From the NCBI GenBank assembly GCA_036172665.1, contig CM069872.1, forward strand, positions 55,352,101 to 55,416,100: a stretch of 64,000 nucleotides of DNA, written 5' to 3'. The DNA is from Prosopocoilus inquinatus. Lineage: Eukaryota > Arthropoda > Insecta > Coleoptera > Lucanidae. The position numbers and the translations under genes were made by a program. This document shows positions 11,691-22,407 of the stretch, one piece after another. Position 1 is the stretch's first letter, and the number at the start of each line of letters is the position of its first letter. The notes beneath the pieces were generated by a model. That model saw only the letters and a program-made list of their open reading frames with translations, was not told where the DNA came from and searched no databases.

Positions 11691-12480
11691 AGTTTCACTT
11701 ATAGCCAGTAACGCCCCAACCAAATTAACGTACGTCTCTTCGTCCTGCCTAGTCTCTACTGTTTTAACGATATTTTAATTCCAGCGGAACCAAAATTCGT
11801 GTTTGTGCGTTGCCTCCCGGACAAACGAAAACGGGCTCGTTTCAATTTAAAACGTTCCGGCCCTCCTCTGCAAAGTTTATTTCTGTAGGCGGCTTGGAAT
11901 TGGTCTTGGATCCGGGTGTGACCATCGTTTTTGTGTGCGTTTACGAAGCGGATTCTTGACTTCCCAATACATAGAGAAGCCTACGACGGATTATATCAGC
12001 ACAACTTTTTTCTTAAATTTCACTTATTGTCAGTAACGCCCCAAACAAATTAACGTACGCCTTTTCGTCCTGCTTAGGCTCTACTTTTTTAACGATGTTT
12101 TAATTCTAACGAAACCAAAATTCCTGCGTTGCCTCCCGAACAACGAAAATTTACTAACAAAAGAAAAACTCGTATCGACTGGCTCGTTTTAATTTAAAAA
12201 ATTCCGTCTCTCCTCCGCAAGAGTTCATTTCTGTAGGCTCGGAATTGCTATTGGATCCGGCTCTGATTATCGTTTTTGTGAGCGTTTACGAAACGGATTC
12301 TCGACTTCCCAATACATAGAGAAGCTTGCGGCTTTCTTTTTCTGCAATTTCTCTTATTGTCAGTAATTCCCCAGTCAAATTAATGTACGCCTTTTCGTCC
12401 TCTACAGTTTTGAAGACATTCTGATTCCAGCGAAACCAAAATCCTTGCCTTGCCTCCCGGACAACGAAAATTTACTAAAA
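11690..12480. repeat. ~325-bp tandem repeat, 2.5 units
   Basis: Three unit starts, each with a TTTC(A/T)CTTAT block, AGTAAC/T and CCCCA, lie near 11,692, 12,017 and 12,350. Shared blocks are AATTAACGTACG, TTTTCGTCCT, GCCTCCCGGACAA, TTTATTTCTGTAGG and ACTTCCCAATACATAGAGAA. The marker TTGCCTCCCGGACAA is at about 11,811, 12,131 and 12,451 and continues into the next array. Confidence 0.9.
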
Positions 12481-12720
12481 GATACTCTGTAAAAATTGCC
12501 TAAAATTAATCTCCGCCTATCTCAAGGTCAACCCAACTACACTCGACCTCCATTCAACTATATACGACCCAAGCAAGAAATTAAAAATTTTGGAAAAATA
12601 CGAATAACATAAGTAAATAACAAAAAAGTTAAATTTAAAAATAAAAATTAAGTCGAAGCAATCCCAAAGTCAAAGCAATTCAACTGAACTCCAATAATGA
12701 AAAAAAAATTAAAAAAAAAC
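12480..12720 (+). repeat. Second cluster of the CTCAAGGTCAACCCAA module
   Basis: CTCAAGGTCAACCCAACTAC and CCAAGCAAGAAATTAAAAAT, followed by a second weaker copy, match the units at 5270-5610 in the same orientation. The module separates the 325-bp and 270-bp parts of the surrounding array. Confidence 0.8.
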
Positions 12721-12839
12721 TAAAAGGGTGCCACCGGCTGCAGCCCCCAAGGGCGAGAGACTCAAATAGCGCGGCATTTTCTTTCAAGTTTCATGAAAAG
12801 GAAACCTTAAAATACCCACACTATCTCTCTGTACTCTAT

Positions 12840-14170
12840 CCAACCAATAAAAATTTGTGCCTGCCTTGCCTCCCAGACAATAAAAATTTACTATATTTTA
12901 ATAATCCAAAAAAAAAAAAAATTGAACAGTTACGTAAACGACCGTTCTAGTCAGCATCAATTTGGATTGGGGTTGAGTGTCTCGTATTTCGGAAAAATCG
13001 CTGAGAGAAACAAAAAAAAGAACAAGAAAATTTGGAAGTATTGAAAAACACGATTTTTTTTTAAATTTATGAAAAAATTGTGGGAACTTATGGCAACCTT
13101 TCTCTTTCTCTGTCCAACCAACCAAAATTTGTGCCTTGCCTCCCGGACAATAAGAATTTACTACTTTTTAATAATAATAACTAAAAAAACTGAACCGTTA
13201 CGTAGGCCAAAAAAAACCGTTCTATGTCAGCGAAAATTTGGATTGGGGTTTAGGGTCTCCTGCCTCGAAAAAAACGTTAAAAAATAAAAAAAACAAGAAA
13301 ATTTGAATGTATTGAAAAAGAAAATTTATGAAAAAAATGTGAGAACTTAAAGCAACCCTTCCTTCCCTTTCTTTCTCTAAAAAAAAAAAACAGAATTCGT
13401 GCTTTGCCTCCCGGACAATAAAAATTTACTACTTTTTAATAATAATAATAGAAACTGAATCATTACGTAGGGCAAAAGACCGTTCTATGTCAACGACAAT
13501 TTGGAATGAGTTTTAGTGTGTCTCGTGCCTTGAAAAAAATCGCTGAAAAAATAAAAAAAAGACTGCAAGAAAATTTGAATGTATTGAAAAAGACGATTTT
13601 TTTTTTAATTTATGAAAAAATTGTGGAAACTTAAAGCGACCATTCCCGAAAAGACTCCTCTCTCCACCCAACCAAAATTTGTGCCTTGCCTCCCGGACAA
13701 TAAAAACTTACTGCATTTTAACAATAAAAAAAAAAAGAAACTGAACTGTTACGTAGCGATAAAAGTAGCTCAAAGTCCCACGAGTTCGTGTACTCACATA
13801 ATCCCGAAAGAATCGCCGAAAAATCACCCAAAAAAAAAGAAAACAACTTTAATACATTTTAAAAGACGATTTTATTTTTGAATTTATAAAACGCCGAAGT
13901 TTTTTTTTACCCTTAACATGATAGAAAATATCTTACCGTGCCCGCGTATCTCAAAAACGAAATAATCGCTGAAAAAAATAGAAAAACAGCAAGATAATTT
14001 GGATGCATCTAAAAAGACGACTTTTTTTTAAATTTCCGGAACCATCGAGCGAACTTAGAGCAACCTCTCCCAAAAAGAAGACATTCTAATTCCGACGGAA
14101 CCAAAATTTGTACCTTGCCTCCCGGACAACAAAAAAATTTACTACGTTTTAATAATAAAAAAAAAAAAAA
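12840..14170. repeat. ~270-bp tandem array with TTGCCTCCCGGACAA marker
   Basis: The marker recurs near 12,863, 13,131, 13,401, 13,681 and 14,112. The last gap is larger because of an inserted module. Units carry CAATAAAAATTTACTA, A-runs, GTTACGTA, CTCG...AAAAATCGCTGA, GAATGTATTGAAAAAGACGA, a T-run and TTTATGAAAAAATTGTGG. Lys-rich frames of up to 89 codons come from the A-runs and are not treated as genes. Confidence 0.92.
13870..14050 (+). repeat. Unit of the 5.65-6.6 kb family inside the 270-bp array
   Basis: AAAACGCCGAAGTTTTTTTT, a degenerate AACATGATAGAAAATATC, CCGTGCCCGCGTATCTCAAA and AATCGCTGAAAAAAATAGAA follow the order seen in the 130-bp array. The insert explains why this interval between markers is 431 bp and not about 270. 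Confidence 0.75.
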
Positions 14171-15450
14171 AAAACTAACTGTTACGTGTAAAAGTAGCCC
14201 AGTAGATTTCGAGAAGGGGGGGAGGGGATATTTTTTGTTTGCATTTTCGATGATAATGCTATGCGAAAAACCGAAACTGGATATTGATTATACTTAAGGG
14301 TTCGGGGCCGCCATAAATTTAATTACCGGGGCCTCGAAGAGTTTGACCCAAAAAACGTGTGGTCCGGTCGGCGCGGCGGACGACGTTGATCGCCGGCAGA
14401 TGTCGCATTGTTCTGGTCCGGTCCAACAACAAAAAAAAAGGGGGGAGGGGGGCGACGTATGCGATCAACGTCCCCCCTAAAGTCGACTTACGCTTCGGCG
14501 ACGCCCGAGTTTTATCTCAAACGGCGCGGCGGCGCTTATAAATTAATTGCCGCCGTGCGATCAAATTAATTTATAAGCGACTGGCGTAATGGATCAAGTA
14601 ACTTGCGTTGCATGAGATAATTTATCGCAGAGTGCAGCTGTTTATTAACAAGGCAGATAATTACCATGGGGGGGGGCAGAAAAGTGAAACCGGATTGAGC
14701 GATAACCGACTTAAGACTTCATCAATCAAATAAATATGGTTGTACACGTGTAATATTTTGTAATTATAATTTACAATTATTTTTCGTTTGTTGTTGCACT
14801 TCTTCTTTTTCATTATTATTTCTTTTTTGTAAGGAAGTCGTCCTAAATAAAAAAAAATAAAAAAAAAGGCAGTCCATTCCATTGCAAAGAGTAAAAGACT
14901 CAAGGTGTTAGATTGGCTCTAATTTTTAACTCCTCCCGCGTAAATATTCATGTGGCGTCGCCGTCGCGTCGCGCCGCCGCGCGCCGTCGTTAACGGGCAG
15001 TAAAAGGTAAGCTTGCACTTTTAAAAATTCAAAACCCTAGAATATTTATACGAACGCGCGGAATGAGAAGTCGTCGTCTTCGTCGTCGTCGTCGTCGTCA
15101 TGGGATTTTACGGCGTTAAAATTTTTAAGATGCCGCTTGTACGTTCAGCGAGGCCCATTACGTTTTCTTAAAGCCTGACGGATGAGGATGAATGCACTCT
15201 TCTTATCATGCATTCAGACGGCAATGCAGGATTCCACCTTACCTCAATAAATCTCCGTTCCCGCCGAGAACGTAATACTATGCTCACAGCGACTATGTAC
15301 GTATTTGTCTAGGGAAGTTTTATGGAAACGGTGGGTGGGGAAAAATAAAAAATCTCCCCCATCCTCTTAGTATTCAAGTGCGACGATTCTTTTAATAAGA
15401 CAAGAATTTTTCATAACGGCGCGACGTACACGACGGTTTCGATAGCTTTT
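14171..15450. other. Single-copy-like sequence, no gene recognised
   Basis: GC-rich and AT-rich patches alternate, with a G-run at about 14,665-14,675. I see no period and no conserved reading frame. Confidence 0.5.
15070..15099. repeat. (CGT)n microsatellite
   Basis: An almost uninterrupted CGT trinucleotide run with one CTT interruption. Confidence 0.9.
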
Positions 15451-15670
15451 CTTTCCTCTCATCGTCCAATTTTATTTACATCGGGGATTACTTGAGACGT
15501 GATTTGATCCGAGGATAACAAGGGGGTGAGGGTGCGACGTGACTTTCTGCAACAGCCAGACGCATCCGTCAAATTAATTTTTGAAAGAGCCTAGCCGAAG
15601 AGAGAAATAGTTTTAAGACCGGTAGATTTCTGTTTGCATCCGCAATCGATGGGAAACAATTGGCTGGGGG
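15430..15670 (+). repeat. Dispersed repeat shared with 50.1 and 51.2 kb
   Basis: CTCATCGTCCAATTTTATTT, AACAAGGGGGTGAGG, GCGACGTG(A/G)CTTTCT, AACAGCC, GAAAGAGCCT and TAAGACCGGTAG occur in the same order at 51,190-51,430, and the left part also at 50,095-50,190. The segment 15,660-15,845 is GC-rich, and two copies of GGCTCCCCTTCTT are visible in it near 15,763 and 15,817. Confidence 0.85.
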
Positions 15671-15984
15671 TTGACGGCGGTGGCAGAGAGGCGTCCTGCG
15701 ATTGGCGTCAGGATGCGGGCGATCTTGGGATCAGCGTCCTTGGTCTTGGAATGGTTCCGGGTGGCTCCCCTTCTTCGAGATGGCAGATGATGCCGCTCCT
15801 GGATCGACTGCGAGGCGGCTCCCCTTCTTACAATAGACACTAAGCCTACCGGAGTCTTACGTTTGAATATATTTCGCAATTTAAAGCTTTGGATTTTTAT
15901 TTAAACGATAGTAAGGAAGAACTGTTAAGTAAACGTAGGAAGAGAGAAGGGGTGGATCGCTTTCGACAATTCCAAGAGAAAAAA

Positions 15985-16170
15985 AAAACAAAAATTGTAG
16001 ACGCGAGCTATGCTATTCGTGGAAAACGATTTGGAAATCGATTTCTGGTCTTCCATGCTAAAACCGGGGCGCTACTAACAAGGAAATCGAAATTCAACAT
16101 TGTACGAATTGCTAAAATAATTGGGGGGACAAAAGGGGATAAAAAGTGAGTTTTCAAGCCCCGTCCTTAC
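15985..16170 (+). repeat. Partial copy of a dispersed family (also 27.85-28.33 and 45.1-45.8 kb)
   Basis: GGAAATCGATTTCTGG, GCGCTACTAACAA and GGGGACAAAAGGGGATAAAA match both other copies. An 86-codon frame (15,889-16,149) covers it and shares the peptide GNRFL(V/A)F with the 28.3 kb copy. The third copy lacks an equivalent open frame, so I do not call a gene. Confidence 0.75.
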
Positions 16171-16249
16171 GTACTCTACGGTGTGTCTGCGACAAAGAAA
16201 TCAAAGAAGTGCCGTAATTACCAATTTGACGTCGTTTATGGGACCTCAA

Positions 16250-16760
16250 GAGTAAATATTGCAAAAATTGCAAATTGCAAAACGTACACTGCCTTTGTGA
16301 TCTACTTGCCGCCCCTTCTTATTGATAGGGCGAATCGTACATGAAGGGGTGTGGCATTATCTGAAAATGCACGTGCGGTGATGCGCGTTCGTACGATCGA
16401 AGGTTACCGCCAAGTCAGGAATGTCTTCCTGAATTCACCTTGATTGGTTGAACCTCATTTTAATTGATTTTTATCATTTACCATTTTTTACATCTAATCC
16501 TTGTCTCGATTGATCTCGTCGAAATAACCGTCTTAATACCTTGGGATCGTATTACACCGCCTCTGTGAATCCACTTGCCGCCCTTCGTGCTTGAAGGGGC
16601 GTGACCTTACCTTAAAATGCAAGTGCGGTGATGCGTGTTCGTACGATCAAATGTTACCGCCAAGTCGAAAATGTCTTCTTGAATTCACCTTGACGTTGGC
16701 TGAACTTCATTTTAATTGATTTTTTAACCATTTTTTACGTCTAATCGTTTTCGTGCCAAG
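16250..16760 (+). repeat. Tandem pair of ~260-bp units
   Basis: CTTGCCGCCC, TGAAGGGG(T/C)GTG, AAAATGCA, GTGCGGTGATGCG, GTTCGTACGATC, GTTACCGCCAAGTC and GAATTCACCTTGA occur in order at about 16,305-16,500 and again at about 16,567-16,745. A third, shorter relative lies at 62,325-62,475. Confidence 0.88.
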
Positions 16761-17454
16761 CAAATTTCATTTCAGCGCGAATTTCATGTCAAAAGCTCGG
16801 TCGATCTTGCGCGCTCGTTCGGAATTGACGCACGACGTGTTCGCAGAGCAACGAAGGAAAATTCGAGAGTCCCGTCTCGAGCTCGGCCGGTTTGTTTGGC
16901 GACGCGCGAGCGTCAGATTTAAAACCTGGAATTCTATCTGAAACAACAATCGTATCCCTTACTTTGCGGAATTGGCACTTCGGAAATAAAGCAGGGTGCG
17001 CTGCGGAAGTGCGATAAAAGCAGTCGGGACGAGACTTTATTGTAAGCCAACTTTCCGCCGCCGCCGCCACTGCGTTTTTTTAACCAAAGTACGAGTGGCG
17101 TTACTGCCGGCGACAGATAAACACGTCTCTCGATATCTCATAAACAAAGTTATCTTGATATCTCGCGCAGGTTTTTACAATTTACCACCGTCCCCTTCCC
17201 CCTCCTCGCGCTCTTTATAGGGTTTTACCAAACTTTAGTTTATATATAAGTGTGATAAAAATTCTTACGATCTTAAACTTTAAAGCGACTTAACCTCTCG
17301 GTGTTAACGGATTACTTACGAGGCCAAAACGTAGAGGGGAGTATAGAAATTTAATATTCTAACGGAAAACTAAGCTGTCAACAATGTACAATGTACACGT
17401 AAACTACACACTGTTTACGAGTTACATGACAAAAAAAATTTAACGTTCGCGTTA
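16761..17454. other. Single-copy-like sequence, no gene recognised
   Basis: Frames of 60-93 codons on both strands overlap each other. The low stop density in this GC-rich patch explains them. No motif is recognised. Confidence 0.45.
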
Positions 17455-17600
17455 TCAAATCCTGTTTTATTTCCCAGCGAACGTGAGTGCGAACTGTAAA
17501 TTCGTTTTGCCATCTGCAGGTCTTAAAGCGATTTTATGTCCGGCGGCCAGGCTCTGTCATAAATTGCTCTGACGTATCGGTCGGGCTGTTTTAGGAAGTC
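17455..17600 (+). repeat. Dispersed ~120-bp repeat, copy 1 of 3
   Basis: The order TTTTATTTCCC, a spacer, then GGTCTTAAAGC, a T-rich stretch and GGC...GG(C/G)C is shared with 30,570-30,690 and 35,205-35,310. All three copies lie in the same orientation. No terminal repeats or target duplications are visible. Confidence 0.75.
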
Positions 17601-18120
17601 ATGTCGCATCCTCACCTTCTCGTTGTTCATCGATCACATCCATCTTAGAATACCGCATCCACTGGCGCTAAAGGATGCATGCATTCCATTAAAAAAAAAA
17701 AAAAGAAAAATTATTTACCGCAATTTGAAATTCTAAGTTTATTAATTTTTTTGTGAGAACCTGTGTAACTTGGGACTTTTTTTGACGGCGCAGCTGAAAA
17801 CGAGTTTCAAGACGAAAGTTTTGCAAGAAACCGCAAGTCTCTGACGCCATTTGTTCGAAAGATACGTGCATTTGTTTGAAGTGCTGCAACGGCGAATTTT
17901 TCTTTTTTTTTTGGAAAAAATTGAATAACGCGAAAACGGTTCGGATTAGACCCGCCTGCGTGTGGTGGACAAAATCACGTTAAAATTCAGCCCGGAATCC
18001 GAAAATGTAAAAATATACAGGCTGTTCCGTTTAAATGAATTAAGATCTGCGTGTCTGTTGAGGTGTTTTGCAAACATCCCCGCCGACGGGTTGAAAAGAT
18101 TCGCAGAATCAAGGCACGTG
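17601..18120. other. Spacer, no gene seen
   Basis: Contains an A-run at 17,691-17,704. No tandem structure or recognisable frame is seen. Confidence 0.45.
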
Positions 18121-20170
18121 GATGATTGAGGGGGGTTAAACACGAGGCTACTTACATATATATATATATACCCTCGAATACCATGGGAACCGTTACAAGT
18201 ACGGTGAATTACGCGCGTCTTGGCTGTGTCTTTTCATTGGGCGCAAGCATGAGGATACATGTTCCTTCTTTGTTTATTGAAACGAATCCGTCTCATCGGC
18301 GAGGGCTATACTTCCCGAATATTCTGGGAACCGTTACAAGTACGTTGAATTTTGCGCATTTTGGTGAGTATCTTTTCATTTGAATTGCATGAGGTTACAT
18401 GTTCTTTCGTTGTATAATGGAATAGATGCGTCTAACCGGCGCGGGTTATGCTTCCGAATATTCTGGGAACCGTTACAAGTACGGTGAATTTGGCGCATTT
18501 AGGTCCGCATCTTTTCACTGGAATTGCCGTCCGTCCGTTCAGTGACCCTGCCCAGAAGGTCTTCGCGATTTCCACGACCGTTAATAATGGAATATATGCG
18601 GAATAGATGCGTCTCACCGGCGCAGGTTATACTTCCGAATATTCTGGGAACCGTTACAAGTACGTTGAATTTTGCGCATTCTGGTCCGTATCTTTTCATT
18701 TGAATTGCATGTGGTTACATGTTCTTTCTTTGTATAATGGTATAGATGCGTCTCATCGGCGCGGGGTATACTTCCGAATATTCTGGGAACCGTTACAAGT
18801 ACGTTGAATTTTGCGCATTTTGGTCCGTATCTTTTCATTTGAATTGCATGAGGTTACATGTTCTTTCTTTGTATAATGGTATAGATGCGTCTCATCGGCG
18901 CGGGGTATACTTCCGAATATTCTGGGAACCGTTACAAGTACGTTGAATTTCGCGCATTTAGGTCCGCATCTTTTCACTGGAATTGCCGTCCGTCCGTTCA
19001 GTGACCCTGCCCAGAAGGTCTTCGCGATTTCCACGACCGTTAATAATGGAATATATGCGGAATAGATGCGTCTCACCGGCGCAGGCTATACTTCCGAATA
19101 TTCTGGGAACCGTTACAAGTACGGTGAATTTGGCGCATCATGGCTGCTCCCTTTTTGTTTATTGGAACAGATCCGTCTCGTCGGCGCGGGGTGTACTTCC
19201 GAATATTCTGGGAACCGTTACAAGTACGTTGAATTTTGCGCATTCTGGTCCGTATCTTTTCATTTGGATGGCATGTGGTTACATGTTCTTTCTTTGTATA
19301 ATGGTATAGATGCGTCTCATCGGCGCGGGGTATACTTCCGAATATTCTGGGAACCGTTACAAGTACGGTGAATTTTGCGCATTTTGGTCCGTATCTTTTC
19401 ATTTGAATTGCATGAGGTTACATGTTCTTTCTTTGTATAATGGTATAGATGCGTCTCATCGGCGCGGGGTATACTTCCGAATATTCTGGGAACCGTTACA
19501 AGTACGTTGAATTTCGCGCATTTAGGTCCGCATCTCTTCACTGGAATTGCCGTCCGTCCGTTCAGTGACTCTGCCCAGAAGGTCTTCGCGATTTCCACGA
19601 CCGTTAATAATGGAATATATGCGGAATAGATGCGTCTCACCGGCGCAGGTTATACTTCCGAATATTCTGGGAACCGTTACAAGTACGGTGAATTTGGCGC
19701 ATCATGGCTGCTCCCTTTTTGTTTATTGGAACAGATCCGTCTCGCCGGCGCGGGGTGTACTTCCGAATCTTCTGGGAACGGTTACAAGTACGTTGAATTT
19801 TGCGCATTCTGGTCCGTATCTATGCATTTGAATTGCATGTGGTTACATGTTCTTTCTTTGTATAATGGTATAGATGCGTCTCATCGGCGCGGGGTATACT
19901 TCCGAATATTCTGGGAACCGTTACAAGTACGGTGAATTTTGCGCATTTTGGTCCGTATCTTTTCATTTGAATTGCATGTGGTTACATGTTCTTTCTTTGT
20001 GTAATGGTATAGATGCGTCTCATCGGCGCGGGGTATACTTCCGAATATTCTGGGAACCGTTACAAGTACGGTGAATTTCGCGCATTTAGGTCCGCATCTT
20101 TTCACTGGAATTGCCGTCCGTCCGTTCAGTGACCCTGCCCAGAAGGTCTTCGCGATTTTCACGACCGTTG
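18120..20170 (+). repeat. Higher-order satellite: 139/181/105-bp units, 564-bp superperiod
   Basis: The marker GGGAACCGTTACAAGTACG starts at 18185, 18326, 18465, 18646, 18785, 18924, 19105, 19210, 19349, 19488, 19669, 19774, 19913 and 20052. From 18,924 the spacings run 181-105-139-139 twice, a 564-bp higher-order unit. The 181-bp type carries an extra segment with CGTCCGTCCGTTCAGTGACC. The 105-bp type has a TTTTTGTTTATTGGAACAGA segment in place of the longer spacer. Numerous overlapping frames of 60-109 codons on both strands repeat with the array and are not genes. Confidence 0.96.
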
Positions 20171-20535
20171 CTGAGGAACTCGGAAATTCAAATATAACCA
20201 TCGACTTGTACGCGATTCTAAACAGCTGAACGAGTAGTGCACCCTGCCTGATATTTTCATTTCATTTTGTTATAACGTAAACATTCCCGGGCGCATTTTT
20301 GTGTTTCAAATTAAAAGTGTTATCGTGACTTTTAAGCCAAATTCAGGCTAGTTAAGTAGTGTTTTGGTTCTTTAGCGATTCCGAGTCGATTCTGTGCGGT
20401 CACTACTGACCTTAAAATCATTTCATTCTTTGTGTAAGTTAACTAACGAGTTGAGTCACGAATTTTTTTAAATTATTTATTTTATTCCGGCCACGAAGGC
20501 TAACCTGTCTTATTATCACAAGCTTTATAAGTGTG
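20171..20535. other. Spacer right of the 564-bp array
   Basis: AT-rich sequence with no recognised features, between the array and a detached relic unit. Confidence 0.5.
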
Positions 20536-20640
20536 CCGATATATTTCGGAATATTCTGGGAACCTTTACAAGTACGGCGAATTTCGCATATTCTTTTTCG
20601 TTTATTGGAACGGATTCGTCTCATCGGCGGGGTATACAGG
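20536..20640 (+). repeat. Detached relic unit of the 139-bp family
   Basis: GGAATATTCTGGGAACCTTT, ACAAGTACGGCGAATTTCGC, then TTCGTTTATTGGAACGGA and CATCGGCGGGGTATAC match the array. It ends exactly where a TATACAGGGTG motif begins. Confidence 0.8.
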
Positions 20641-20890
20641 GTGTTATCGAATATAATATAAAGATACGCTATAATTATGCCAGGTATAGACGGGGTTGAA
20701 ATATTTATTGCGAAATTTCGATTTTTTGCGCAGCAATAAAATCTTTCATCCTAATTATCTCGAAAACGGTTAATCTAACAAAGACGGAACTTTCATCATT
20801 TCTGATACGATTTTATTGGAACTCTTCATTTTTGGTTTCGGTTTTCTTTAAAAACTGACAGTACGAAAGCTGTTTACCAAAATGATAACC
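20633..20890 (+). mobile_element. Possible TACAGGGTG-type element, one end visible
   Basis: TATACAGGGTGTTATCGAAT starts at 20,633, followed by AT-rich sequence containing ATCTCGAAAACGGTTAATCT. The same TATACAGGGTG end occurs in the foldback at 57.3 kb and elsewhere in the window. I could not find a matching inverted end, so the right limit is arbitrary. Confidence 0.4.
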
Positions 20891-22035
20891 CACTTCCCCG
20901 GATCTACGTCTCCCCTTTCTAGGCGTGGGTGTAGGATTTCCTTGGAATTTGTTTCTGCTTCGTACATTTTCAGGCAGACAAAAAAATGTCCTAATTCAGT
21001 CTTTAATGAACGAACCTGAAAGAAGAAGCAAGTCTATAATAATTAATTTAACGAAGGGGTTCATCCCTTATTGAAACGTCTCCCGTTTCCAACTCCAATT
21101 AACGCGCATTATTAAAGCAAAACTTTCTCCGGCAAAGTAAAAGAGCGGCGGAAAATCCAATAACCTAATCATCAAAGAACGAATATTCCGGTTACAATAA
21201 CCTTCCTCGCGCGCTCTAATAATCTTTTCAATTTCACCGCCGACATATGAACTCCTGAGAGCTCCGAGGGCTACTTCCAGTTTAATCTTTACTTTAGATG
21301 CACGCCGGGAAATAGGAAGTCTTATTGGAGCAGCGCAGATGTTAAAATTAAATCGGTAAGAGACGAGACCAGACGATACAGCCAGCCATAATGTATGAGG
21401 TTGGATGTTAAATTGGCCCGCATTTATTTGTGAACATTACCTGACGTTAATGGGGTTTAGGACCGACCGTGAGCTCGGCGGGCCTCCACTAATTCAAATT
21501 ATATTCGCGCAGGGATTCAGACAAAGCGGGATAAAATTATTAATTTATTAGAGCGATGGGGAATTTCCGTGTCACGACCAGATTTCACCGGGAAACGTAA
21601 GGAAAAATCCTTGCGTTTTGTCTCCAGAAATTAGATCAAGCGTCGAAATGAATTTCACGAAACGGATTCGCTGCCAGGCAATTTATCGATCGAGACGATT
21701 ACGTTACAACACCGTCAATGAAAACGTCGGAATTGGTTTGGGGAAATGAAATAAACTGCAACGGATCACTTGCTACGATTCAGATTAAATTAAAGCTTAA
21801 TTACGTCGACGCCCGTAATTAAAATTCCATTAGGAGATCGTCACGGCGCGCGACGATGGAAATATTTGTCGAGAAATTAATTTAATCTTTCCTTTCAAAA
21901 TTAAGAACCAGTTAGAGTTTAGTACTGATTAGGAATTAGGTTGTAAGGTCGGGCGGGGTTACTTAATCGATTGCGTACTGCAAAATCCCTTACGCAGCAA
22001 AAAGCTTCGCTGGGTCACCAGTCCGTAAAAGCAGT
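20891..22035. other. Single-copy-like sequence, no gene recognised
   Basis: No tandem period, long frame or element end is visible. Confidence 0.5.
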
Positions 22036-22039
22036 CAAG

Positions 22040-22407
22040 AATGTGGCGATCTAGTACGATCTTGAGCTTTGAAGGAGGAAAGGGGGGTTAGATCACATCT
22101 GGACGGACAAACGACGAATTTTTGCGGCCAGCTCAGGGTACAAACAAGTCTTAATTTTAAGTATCATGCCTGCCCTCCGTCGGAATTCACATTACAAGAC
22201 CATACTGACCATCGGAAGAGAATACGTCGTCAAGTGGGGGCTGTACCTTTCGCTAGCACGTCTTCAGGGTATAAAACATGATGAATTAACCCACCTTTGG
22301 TCGCATTAAGTCGCAATCGGCAAGAACATGCCGCGATCCAGTTTAGTATTGAGGCCTGGAAGAGGTCGCATCTGCAAGTTCATGAGAAAGACTGCAAGCG
22401 ACTTTTT
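22040..22407 (+). repeat. Left edge of 22-25 kb satellite: full-length ~290-bp unit
   Basis: CAGCTCAGGGTACAAAC at about 22,130 is followed by ATACTGACCATCGGAAGAGA, TCAGGGTATAAAACATGATG, TTAAGTCGCAATCGGCAAGA and GCATCTG before the next marker at 22,408. This long spacer is absent from the central units. Confidence 0.88.

Noticed and set aside
18499..20201. Many overlapping frames of 60-109 codons on both strands
   Set aside because: They repeat with the 139/181/105-bp units and exist simultaneously on both strands, which is expected of a tandem repeat and not of a gene.
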